Positions 1 through 6,137 of a stretch of DNA of 6,171 nt are shown piece after piece (positions within the stretch are counted from its first letter, which is position 1; each line of letters opens with the position of its first letter). This DNA comes from Akkermansiaceae bacterium (GTDB taxonomy: Bacteria; Verrucomicrobiota; Verrucomicrobiia; Verrucomicrobiales; Akkermansiaceae): positions 1-6,171 of the forward strand of contig JALZUH010000101.1 of the NCBI GenBank assembly GCA_023301645.1. Direction: 5' to 3'. The notes under the pieces are model-generated. The model was not told where the DNA came from. It searched no databases and worked only from the letters and a program-made list of their open reading frames with translations. The translations under genes and the position numbers were made by a program.

Positions 1-272
1 TCAAAAACTACACTATTTTTGAAAAATTCTCCGGCGGGGTATTCTCCTACCAGACAGGCCATATCAAACCTGAAGCAGCCATCTACCAGCGAGCTATCGA
101 GCAGTGCCAAATCATCCCCGAGCAAACCATCTATATCGATGACCTAGCTGACAATATCACAGCGGGTAAAGCCGCGGGCTTACACTCTCACCAATACCGT
201 GCTGATGAGCACGAAGCATTCAAGACATGGCTTGAATCCATCACAGACTCCCTCACGGATTTACCAAGCTAG
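1..272 (+). CDS. HAD-superfamily hydrolase (subfamily IA-like), C-terminal part only
   Basis: This is the last 89 residues of a gene that begins before the window; the reading frame starts at base 3 and ends with TAG at 270-272. Two HAD phosphatase motifs are visible. The motif III lysine is in GHIKPEAAIYQ, about residues 19-29 of the fragment. The motif IV acidic pair, which binds Mg2+, is in IYIDDLADNITAGKAAGL, about residues 43-60. The nucleophile Asp motif and the cap domain lie outside the window. The KPEAAIYQ segment and the DD-ADN spacing resemble YihX-type sugar-phosphate phosphatases and other HAD-IA members, but the substrate cannot be read from this part. The enzyme is probably cytoplasmic. 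It converges on birA, and the two stop codons lie within the same CTAG. Confidence 0.88.
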   Translation, partial: KNYTIFEKFSGGVFSYQTGHIKPEAAIYQRAIEQCQIIPEQTIYIDDLADNITAGKAAGLHSHQYRADEHEAFKTWLESITDSLTDLPS

Positions 273-1033
273 AAACGAACCATTTCAGCTTGGAGGAATG
301 ATCTCACCTTTCCACCTCCAAATGCAGCCCCCTCATCCATAAGAACGAGCATCTCACCAGATTCACCAATGCCTTTGAAAACCCCTTGATAGGCCTTTCC
401 ATTGGACTGAAAACTGATCGTCCTGCCATTCAGCACAGACACCTCTCTTAAGCGGCGCAGCTGATCGGCAAACCCACTTCCCCCGCAGAGCAAAGTTTCT
501 GCTGAAATCGCACTCAGCACATCGGCGAGTAGCTCCTCTCGGGACACCGGCTTGCCAAGCTCCTCCCACACCGAAGTGTAATCCTCACCACTGGGCGAAT
601 AGGCCACATTGAGACCCACTCCGATCACCGCGAAATCCTCCCTCGCCTCCACCAGCACACCACAGCACTTTCGCTCATCAATGAGCACATCATTTGGCCA
701 TTTTAGCTCAGCTTTCACCTGCCACTCATCTCTCAGACAGGTAGCAATAGCCAAGCCTGTAGCCAGTGCCAGCCGACACCAGAACTCACGAGGGTAATCA
801 GGACGCACAATGAGTGAAAAAAGCAATCCATCACCGGGCTTTGACAGCCACTCTGCACCGCGTCGTCCGCGACCACTAAGCTGGTGATCAGCTAAAACAA
901 CCGTGCCATGATCAGCACCAGCACAAGCCAAGCTTAAGGCCTCATCATTCGTCGAGCCGACCTCATGGTGGTAGTGCAGACGTCCAACCCAATCTGGCGC
1001 AATATAACCAAAGCTACCTGTATCAAACATCAT
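269..1033 (-). CDS. birA: Biotin-[acetyl-CoA-carboxylase] ligase, monofunctional (no DNA-binding domain)
   Basis: This enzyme activates biotin with ATP to biotinyl-AMP and transfers it to the acceptor lysine of biotin carboxyl carrier proteins such as AccB. The 254-residue protein shows the full catalytic core. STN at 27-29 and Gln51 plus GRGRRG at 54-59 followed by Trp62 bind biotin and adenylate. KWPND is at 111-115, Lys122 is in KCCGVLVEA, and GVGLNV is at 138-143. A small SH3-like C-terminal domain follows, about residues 198-254. The N-terminal winged helix of E. coli BirA (about 320 residues) is absent, so this is a class I ligase that should not repress a biotin operon. The start is the first of two adjacent ATG codons. 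Its ATGA overlaps the smpB stop, which suggests translational coupling. No Shine-Dalgarno is evident. Confidence 0.95.
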   Translation of the reverse strand: MMFDTGSFGYIAPDWVGRLHYHHEVGSTNDEALSLACAGADHGTVVLADHQLSGRGRRGAEWLSKPGDGLLFSLIVRPDYPREFWCRLALATGLAIATCLRDEWQVKAELKWPNDVLIDERKCCGVLVEAREDFAVIGVGLNVAYSPSGEDYTSVWEELGKPVSREELLADVLSAISAETLLCGGSGFADQLRRLREVSVLNGRTISFQSNGKAYQGVFKGIGESGEMLVLMDEGAAFGGGKVRSFLQAEMVRF

Positions 1034-1488
1034 CGCTGATTAAAGCGTGCCATTTCTCGCTGAGCCTCGCGCAACTCCGTGCGCTTTTTAAGGTCGTGGC
1101 GTTGGTCTGAATGGGACTTACCCTTACCCACACCTATCTCCACCTTCACCTTGCCCCCCTTCCAATACATACGAAGGCATGGTAGCGTGCAGCCCTTCTG
1201 AGCGCTCTCCTCAGAGAGCTTGAGAATTTCTTTCTTATGAAGGAGTAATCGACGAGGGCGTGTCACTCCGTGCTGAAACCACTCGCCAGCAGTTTGCCAA
1301 GGCTGAATGTGGCAACCATAGAGCATCGCCTGACCATTCTCGATACGAGCATAGCCATCGGCAATATTTACCTTACCCTCGCGGATCGACTTTACCTCCG
1401 TGCCCTTGAGCTCAATACCAGCCTCATAAGTATCAGAGATATGGTAATCACGACGCGCCTTTCTGTTATTGGAAATATCGGCACTCAT
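1030..1488 (-). CDS. smpB: SsrA-binding protein SmpB
   Basis: SmpB binds the tRNA-like domain of tmRNA and delivers it to stalled ribosomes for trans-translation. The 152-residue length is close to the usual 150-160. The N-terminal NRKARRDYHI (8-17), the tmRNA-binding loop GTEVKSIREG (29-38), RPRRLLLHKKEI (77-88) and the beta strand KVEIGVGKGK (115-124) are all typical. The basic C-terminal tail (about 120-152), which enters the empty mRNA channel, is complete. The tail motif usually read as DKR is DQR here (128-130). The ATG at 1488 has no clear Shine-Dalgarno. The gene sits 128 bases downstream of rpoZ and overlaps birA by 4 bases, so the three could be co-transcribed. The tmRNA gene itself is not in the window. 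Confidence 0.97.
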   Translation of the reverse strand: MSADISNNRKARRDYHISDTYEAGIELKGTEVKSIREGKVNIADGYARIENGQAMLYGCHIQPWQTAGEWFQHGVTRPRRLLLHKKEILKLSEESAQKGCTLPCLRMYWKGGKVKVEIGVGKGKSHSDQRHDLKKRTELREAQREMARFNQR

Positions 1489-1517
1489 ATCGTGGGGAAT
1501 AAGCTACGGAGCTAAAA

Positions 1518-1594
1518 GGGACAGTCCGCGCCTGAGAGTATGAAAAAAAGAAAAAGAGCTCAATGAGCCATTCCCCTCTCAGCCATCCTGTCCC
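1518..1594 (-). repeat. Two-step inverted repeat between rpoZ and smpB; candidate attenuator or terminator
   Basis: Read on the minus strand, GGGACAG (1594-1588) pairs perfectly with CTGTCCC (1524-1518). Nested inside it, CTGAGAG (1582-1576) pairs with CTCTCAG (1538-1532). The two 7-bp helices are separated by an asymmetric internal loop of 5 and 7 bases and enclose a pyrimidine-rich loop of 37 bases. TTTT (1517-1514) directly follows the outer stem on the minus strand, and smpB starts 26 bases later. The pairing is seen in the sequence; a role in terminating rpoZ transcripts or controlling smpB is inferred. Confidence 0.5.
1543..1568 (-). terminator. Weak candidate intrinsic terminator after rpoZ
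   Basis: On the minus strand a short hairpin, GCTC-ATT-GAGC (1568-1558), is followed by a long T-rich run broken by two C residues (1557-1543). The stem has only 4 bp, so it would be inefficient. It lies inside the loop of the larger inverted repeat and can fold together with it or on its own. Confidence 0.3.
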
Positions 1595-1616
1595 GTAAAA
1601 AATATCTTGCAGGAAA

Positions 1617-1898
1617 TTAAACTTCCTCTTTCTTGCTTACAACAACCTTGCCTTCGATGATCTCAGTCAATGCAATATCAGCAGCACCCATACTAGGAAG
1701 AGTATCGATGAGTGGTGCACGCCCTTGGTTAAGCTGAGATACGCGCTTAGAGACAACGTTAACGAGGATTTGAGGATCAGTAATAATCTCTGCTGCTTGA
1801 GTAAGTAGGCTGCTTTTCATAGTGGTAGATTGAATTCCAGAAGAAGTCTGAGAAGGGTTTTTAGGCTGCTCAAACGGGATAATGTTTGATTTGCTCAT
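1617..1898 (-). CDS. rpoZ: DNA-directed RNA polymerase omega subunit
   Basis: Omega helps assemble and stabilise RNA polymerase by latching onto beta-prime. The conserved core is VNVVSKRVSQLNQGRAPLI followed by ADIALTEIIEGK, matching the family pattern of a K-R-A/V-x-Q-L helix and an A-L-x-E-I-x-x-G-K end. With the start chosen at 1898 the protein has 93 residues. The frame stays open to an ATG at 1943 (108 residues), and the family core could also begin at an internal ATG at 1820 (67 residues). I prefer 1898 because a purine-rich GGAAGAG (1907-1901) lies just before it. The first residues of the 1943 version (MECVGYYTTN) look unlike the family. The Ser/Thr/Gln-rich N-terminal extension before MKSSLL is probably disordered. 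The identification is firm; the start is not. Confidence 0.88.
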   Translation of the reverse strand: MSKSNIIPFEQPKNPSQTSSGIQSTTMKSSLLTQAAEIITDPQILVNVVSKRVSQLNQGRAPLIDTLPSMGAADIALTEIIEGKVVVSKKEEV

Positions 1899-1997
1899 CG
1901 CTCTTCCGTCATAGTTCGTGGTGTAATAGCCAACACATTCCATACCGGAGATGCGTTGCGCGATGAAGTGGAAGCATTTATCCAGCCGAAAATCAAG

Positions 1998-2003
1998 TAT
2001 AAT
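1998..2003 (+). promoter_or_regulatory. Possible -10 box for the ppx-ppk pair
   Basis: A perfect TATAAT lies on the plus strand, 172 bases before the ppx-like start, inside the predicted minus-strand rpoZ promoter. No convincing -35 box is found 15-19 bases upstream (the sequence there is around CATTTA), and there is no TGn extension. The site could therefore simply be the complement of the rpoZ -10. The rest of 1944-2174 shows no gene that I can support. Confidence 0.25.
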
Positions 2004-2027
2004 ATGGCTTAAATGTCGCTACAGCAA
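1999..2027 (-). promoter_or_regulatory. Predicted sigma70-type promoter for rpoZ
   Basis: On the minus strand, TTGCTG (2027-2022, -35) and TATTAT (2004-1999, -10) are separated by exactly 17 bases. Transcription would begin near 1992, about 94 bases before the chosen rpoZ start. The same AT-rich patch reads TATAAT on the plus strand. This is a pattern match only. Confidence 0.5.
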
Positions 2028-2174
2028 CTATTCCAACCCATCCTAACTACATCCACCAGCACTTGGCACCCTGGTTGCTTGCGACATATTTCATACTCAT
2101 TTACAGCAGCCATTTAATCCTCTACCATCACACCGTAGATTCCACACCACGGCCCAGCTCGCCACCACCGCCAA

Positions 2175-3755
2175 ATGACTCACGATACACCACCACTGCT
2201 CAAAGCCTCCATCCACATTGGTGCCAGCTCAGTCTCCCTACTTGTCACCAACATACATCCAGATGCAGACCATACAGCCGGTGACCTGCTCGAACAGTCA
2301 CTTCCCTTAGCCCGCGACATCTTCCAGCGTGGCATCATTGGCAAATCCACCATTGAGCGCTGTGTAAGCATCCTCAACGGCTACCAAGAAGCTCTACGTG
2401 AGCTCGGAGCCACTGACGAGACACCCATCCGTGTGGTCGTCACCAATGTCCTCATCGAAGCCAGTAATTGCGACGCATTTCTCAATCGCATCCAGATTGG
2501 CTGCGGCATGCATATCGAAACCCTCGACGAAGGAGAGATGACACGCCTCATCTACCTCAAAACACGCCGCCGACTCCGCGACACCCCATCGCTCAAAACC
2601 AACACCTGCCTCGTCGTCCACGTAGGCCCAGCAAACACACGTGCCCTCCTGTTTAAAAAAGGCCGTATCTCACAATACAGTAACTACAGACTCGGAGTAT
2701 ACAGAACCAGCAAAGCCATCGAAAGCGGCGAAAACGAAGATCTCAGTAGATTCAACGACAACAAAGGCTCAAATCCCCCAACCAGTCATCTCATTGCCGA
2801 AAACATACGTGCTCAAATCAGCCAAATCCATCATGATTACAGCGAAGCTGGCATCGAAGAAATCGTCATCATCGGATACGAAGTCCAGCATATCGCCGAC
2901 ATCCTATCCAAGCCCGGGAAAACAAAAAGCAGCTACACGCTACTCAGCCAGACCTCCGCACAAATGGCAGCCCTCAATGAAGAAGCTCGTGTTAAAACAT
3001 ACCAGCTCGACTACAGCACAGCACAAGCCATCATCCCAGCCCTCGAAATCAACCTCGCCATAGCCAAAACCCTAGGTATCCAAACACTCCGAATACCCGG
3101 AAGTGATTACGAAAGAGGACTACTTCGCGACATTCACACCTCCTTTTCCATCACCGAAGGCTTCCGTAAAGAAGTGCTTAGATCGGCAAAAACCCTCGCC
3201 AAGAAATTTCGCGTGCATCGCAGCCACTCCAGACAAGTCGCCCAGCTAAGCCAGCAGCTCTTCAACGTCACCGCAGAGCTCCACCAGCTCGATCAGCACG
3301 ACGCCCTGCTACTTCACACCGCAGCCATCGTGCACGAATGCGGTAACTACATCAGCACCCGCTCTCACCACAAGCACAGCTACTACATCATTGAAAACAG
3401 CGAAATCTTCGGACTCGGTGAAAAAGACCTTAACCTCGTCGCCCAAATCGCCCGCTACCACCGAAAGTCCACACCTCGCACCAGTCACTCAGCCTACAAA
3501 GACCTGAGAGCCATCGACCGCATCAGAGTATCCAAGCTCTCCTCCCTGCTGCGCATAGCAGACGCTCTCGACCACACTCACACATCCCGCATCGGTGAAC
3601 TATCAGCCACCATGGCACCTACGAAGCGGCAGATCATCATCACTCTCCACGGTATCGAAGACATCTCCGCAGAAAGGCTCGCCATGAAGAACAAAGGCGA
3701 CTTATTCGAAGACATCTTCGGCCTCTCCGTCTCGCTCAAGGCCGATATCCACTAG
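2175..3755 (+). CDS. Ppx/GppA-family protein with C-terminal HD-like domain; degenerate phosphate-binding loops
   Basis: The family hydrolyses polyphosphate from the end (Ppx) or pppGpp to ppGpp (GppA). The 526 residues follow the Ppx layout: an actin-like domain at about 10-320 and an HD-like domain at about 330-500. The HD-like part is well conserved: His351, HEC at 387-389, HHKHSYY at 398-404, RYHR at 427-430 and LLRIADALD at 458-466. HE instead of HD also occurs in E. coli Ppx and GppA. Glu121 sits in EMTRLIYL, the position of the family's catalytic Glu region. Both phosphate loops are altered. The first reads SIHIGASSV (12-20), where DxGSNS is expected. The second reads VVHVGPANT (147-155), where DIGGGST is expected, so His14 and His149 replace the two Asp. 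Exopolyphosphatase activity is thus doubtful, and a binding or regulatory role is possible. The gene is 29 bases upstream of ppk1. No Shine-Dalgarno precedes the ATG. Confidence 0.85.
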   Translation: MTHDTPPLLKASIHIGASSVSLLVTNIHPDADHTAGDLLEQSLPLARDIFQRGIIGKSTIERCVSILNGYQEALRELGATDETPIRVVVTNVLIEASNCDAFLNRIQIGCGMHIETLDEGEMTRLIYLKTRRRLRDTPSLKTNTCLVVHVGPANTRALLFKKGRISQYSNYRLGVYRTSKAIESGENEDLSRFNDNKGSNPPTSHLIAENIRAQISQIHHDYSEAGIEEIVIIGYEVQHIADILSKPGKTKSSYTLLSQTSAQMAALNEEARVKTYQLDYSTAQAIIPALEINLAIAKTLGIQTLRIPGSDYERGLLRDIHTSFSITEGFRKEVLRSAKTLAKKFRVHRSHSRQVAQLSQQLFNVTAELHQLDQHDALLLHTAAIVHECGNYISTRSHHKHSYYIIENSEIFGLGEKDLNLVAQIARYHRKSTPRTSHSAYKDLRAIDRIRVSKLSSLLRIADALDHTHTSRIGELSATMAPTKRQIIITLHGIEDISAERLAMKNKGDLFEDIFGLSVSLKADIH

Positions 3756-3784
3756 TCCAACTCAGCTCCCCTCCCACAGAACCC

Positions 3785-5935
3785 ATGTCATTTATCAACC
3801 GTGAACTATCTTGGCTAGAATTCAACCAACGCGTCCTAGAACAAGCCAAGCGCCATGACCTACCCATCCTAGAGCGGCTCAAGTTCCTCGCCATCACCGC
3901 ATCGAATATGGATGAGTTCTTCCAAGTTCGTGTCGGAGGACTTCAGCTCATCAGCTCATCAGAGAACTCTTTTGCAAGGCACAGCCCTGACACCTCAGGG
4001 CTCAATCCCGCCCAGCAGCTCGCAGCCATCCGCTCCCGCGCGCAAACCATGAGCGATGACCAATACCAGCTCTACAATGACGAGCTACTACCAGCCCTCA
4101 CCAAAGAAAGACTCTCCATTACCAAGCTTACCAAAGACCTGCTCTCACCCGCCCAGAGCCAGCAGCTGCTCACGAAGTTCCAAGAATCCATCTACCCCCT
4201 CCTCACCCCGCTTGCCCACTGCCCAGAAAACCACAGCCCAGAGCTACCTGCCATGCAGATCATTCTCGCCTGTGAGTTACAAAACAACCAAGACGACAGC
4301 CAGCGCGTGGCATTTATCCCCGTGCCAGAATCCATCCCCCGCTTCACCCCCATCACCGCCCCACGAGCTGGCATCGACAATCACCTCTCCCAAAAAAACA
4401 GCAGCTCACAGCAGCAGCTCATGATCCCAGTAGAGGATATCATTAGCACCTATGGCGAGACCCTCTTTCCCGACGAAAAGCTCATCTCAAGCATGCCCTT
4501 CCGTCTCACACGAAATAGCGACATAGCACTCGAAGAAGAAAACACCCTCGACCTTGCAGGGGAAATGAAAGAAGTCCTCGCAGCCCGAAAGCACGGCCAA
4601 ACTGTCAGACTCGAATACAACCACCAAGCACCCAGCGCCCTCACTCAAAAGCTCAAAGCAATCCTTAACACCGGCAGTGAGCAAGTATGTGAAGTCTATG
4701 GTCCCCTCGCACTCAGTGACCTCATGAGCCTAGCCTTCAGCTCTGGCTACGACCACCTGCGCCGCCAGCCATGGGAGCCGCAGCCGTCCCCCTCCCTCGA
4801 CCCCAGCACCTCCATCTTCGACACCCTCGCAGCAAAAGACATCCTACTCCACCACCCCTATGAGAGCTTCGACCCCGTCATTAGACTGCTCGAAGAAGCC
4901 GCAGAAGACCCAGCCACTGTCGCCATCAAGCAAGTCCTCTACCGCACAGCCCCCAGCTCACGTATCATCAATGCCCTCATAAAAGCTGCCCAGCGTGGCA
5001 AGCAAGTCACCGTGATCATCGAGCTCAAGGCTCGATTCGACGAAGCCCGTAACCTCATGCGCGCAGACGAGCTACATCGCGCAGGTGCCCAGATCGTCTA
5101 CGGCGTAAAGGGGCTCAAAACACACGCCAAAATATGCCTCGTCATTCGTAATGAAGAAGGACTACTCAAACGCTACGTCCACCTCGGCACCGGTAACTAT
5201 AACGAAGCCACCTCACGCATCTACACCGACATCTCCTATCTCACCGCCCGCCCAGCCTACGGCGCAGATGCATCACTCTTCTTTAATGCCCTCACCGGCC
5301 GCTCAAAGCTCACTCGCTTCCAGAAACTCATCGCCGCCCCCACCCAGATGAAGCCACGCATACTTGAGCTCATCGCAGCCGAAGCCCAGCGCGCCACCGA
5401 CGGCCAAAAAGCCTCCATCACAGCTAAAGTAAACTCCCTACAAGACCCCGAAATAATCACGGCACTCCAAGAAGCTGCACGCTGTGGAGTAAAGATCCGG
5501 CTGAATATCCGAGGCATCTGCTGCCTACAAACAGGCACCAGTGACGGTCTCGAAAACATCCGTATTATCTCAGTTATCGACCGCTACCTAGAGCATGCTC
5601 GCGCCTTCTCATTCCACCACGGAGGCAGGCCTCTACTCTACATCGCCTCCGCTGACTGGATGACACGCAATCTTGATAAACGCGTCGAACTCATGATCCC
5701 CATTGAAGACCCTGCCTCGAAGAAACGCCTCCACCACATCCTCGAAGCAGCATTCATCGATAACAGTAACAGCTACGAAATCACCCCCGATGGCACCTCG
5801 CGCAAGACCCAGCCAGAAAAGGGTAGCAAACGCATCAACATGCAAGAAAGCCTACAGCAATTAGCCGAAAATGCGGCCCGCAGACACGCGCACCAATCAA
5901 GCACCACCTTCGAGCCACACACCCCCATCGATTAA
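3785..5935 (+). CDS. ppk1: Polyphosphate kinase 1 (PPK1)
   Basis: PPK1 reversibly transfers the gamma-phosphate of ATP to growing polyphosphate through a phosphohistidine. The 716 residues are slightly more than the 688 of E. coli PPK. The N-terminal FINRELSWLEFNQRVLEQA (3-21) and ASNMDEFFQVRVGGL (39-53) are family signatures. The two phospholipase-D-like catalytic halves follow. His447 in LKTHAK matches the phosphorylated His435 of E. coli, and His604 in DRYLEHAR matches His592. Arg387 in LYRTAP and Arg417 in KARFDE match the Mg/phosphate-site residues. HLGTGNYNE (466-474) and SADWMTRNLDKRVE (622-635) are intact. A Ser/Gln-rich stretch near 202-211 and a polar tail after about 660 account for the extra length. 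All catalytic residues are present, so it should be active. It probably forms an operon with the Ppx-like gene; no Shine-Dalgarno is seen before ATG 3785. Confidence 0.97.
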   Translation: MSFINRELSWLEFNQRVLEQAKRHDLPILERLKFLAITASNMDEFFQVRVGGLQLISSSENSFARHSPDTSGLNPAQQLAAIRSRAQTMSDDQYQLYNDELLPALTKERLSITKLTKDLLSPAQSQQLLTKFQESIYPLLTPLAHCPENHSPELPAMQIILACELQNNQDDSQRVAFIPVPESIPRFTPITAPRAGIDNHLSQKNSSSQQQLMIPVEDIISTYGETLFPDEKLISSMPFRLTRNSDIALEEENTLDLAGEMKEVLAARKHGQTVRLEYNHQAPSALTQKLKAILNTGSEQVCEVYGPLALSDLMSLAFSSGYDHLRRQPWEPQPSPSLDPSTSIFDTLAAKDILLHHPYESFDPVIRLLEEAAEDPATVAIKQVLYRTAPSSRIINALIKAAQRGKQVTVIIELKARFDEARNLMRADELHRAGAQIVYGVKGLKTHAKICLVIRNEEGLLKRYVHLGTGNYNEATSRIYTDISYLTARPAYGADASLFFNALTGRSKLTRFQKLIAAPTQMKPRILELIAAEAQRATDGQKASITAKVNSLQDPEIITALQEAARCGVKIRLNIRGICCLQTGTSDGLENIRIISVIDRYLEHARAFSFHHGGRPLLYIASADWMTRNLDKRVELMIPIEDPASKKRLHHILEAAFIDNSNSYEITPDGTSRKTQPEKGSKRINMQESLQQLAENAARRHAHQSSTTFEPHTPID

Positions 5936-6024
5936 TTCATTTTTAATCAAAAAAGATATTGCATCTCAGCTGGATTTAATACACAACCCGCGCGTCCACC
6001 GTTTAACACGGTAACACAACCTAT
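5936..6024 (+). other. Spacer between ppk1 and tRNA-Val without clear terminator
   Basis: This stretch is AT-rich just after the ppk1 stop and holds a short 5-bp palindrome, ACCGT-TTAAC-ACGGT (5998-6012), shortly before the tRNA. I see no GC-rich hairpin with a T run and no well-spaced -35/-10 pair. Read-through from ppk1 into the tRNA, or a non-standard promoter, are both possible. Confidence 0.3.
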
Positions 6025-6099
6025 GCAGGAATAGCTCAGTGGTAGAGCATCTCGTTTACACCGAGGCGGTCGGGGGTTCAAATCCCTCTTCCTGTACCA
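6025..6099 (+). tRNA. tRNA-Val (anticodon UAC)
   Basis: The 75-base cloverleaf folds completely. The acceptor stem GCAGGAA (6025-6031) pairs with TTCCTGT (6089-6095), with a G-U at the end. The D stem is GCTC/GAGC (6034-6037, 6045-6048). The anticodon stem TCTCG/CGAGG (6050-6054, 6062-6066) encloses the loop TTTACAC, with TAC at 6057-6059. The T arm is GGGGG-TTCAAAT-CCCTC (6072-6088). The discriminator is A6096 and CCA is encoded (6097-6099). Anticodon UAC reads GUA valine codons. The gene lies 89 bases after ppk1 with no clear promoter of its own. Confidence 0.96.
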
Positions 6100-6105
6100 T
6101 TTTTT

Positions 6106-6137
6106 AAAAGGCTCAGATTCATTTCTGAGCCTTTTTT
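6106..6137 (+). terminator. Rho-independent terminator after tRNA-Val
   Basis: AAAAGGCTCAGA (6106-6117) pairs over 12 bp with TCTGAGCCTTTT (6124-6135), leaving a 6-base loop. Six T residues (6132-6137) end the structure on the plus strand. It starts 7 bases after the tRNA CCA and would end the tRNA transcript, along with any read-through from ppk1. With an A run on the other side it could also act on the minus strand. Confidence 0.9.

Noticed and set aside
1535..1567. Possible smpB promoter (TTGAGC and CATACT on the minus strand)
   Set aside because: Each box matches the consensus at only 4 of 6 positions and the spacer is about 15 bases.
2063..2284. 73-residue plus-strand open frame in the divergent promoter region
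   Set aside because: It has no ribosome binding site, is rich in His/Pro/Ser, and runs into the Ppx-like gene out of frame; I treat the region as regulatory or spacer.
2641..3063. 140-residue plus-strand open frame inside the Ppx-like gene
   Set aside because: It is Ser/Thr/Lys/Pro-rich with no recognisable domain and lies wholly within a well-supported gene; the C-rich composition keeps alternative frames open.
3333..3341. HE in place of the HD pair in the Ppx-like protein's second domain, as a sign of inactivity
   Set aside because: E. coli Ppx and GppA also have HE at this place, so it is normal for the family.
4056..4424. 122-residue plus-strand open frame inside ppk1
   Set aside because: It is low-complexity Ser/Pro/Thr sequence in a shifted frame of a gene with clear conserved motifs.
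5257..5559. 100-residue minus-strand open frame opposite ppk1
   Set aside because: It lies antisense to the conserved catalytic region and shows no family motif.
5930..5948. GATTAA/TTAATC hairpin at the end of ppk1 as a terminator
   Set aside because: The 6-bp stem is nearly all A-T and is followed by A residues, not T; it is unlikely to stop transcription.
5959..5982. TTGCAT and TAATAC as a promoter for the tRNA
   Set aside because: The spacing of about 12 bases is too short, and no better pair is visible.
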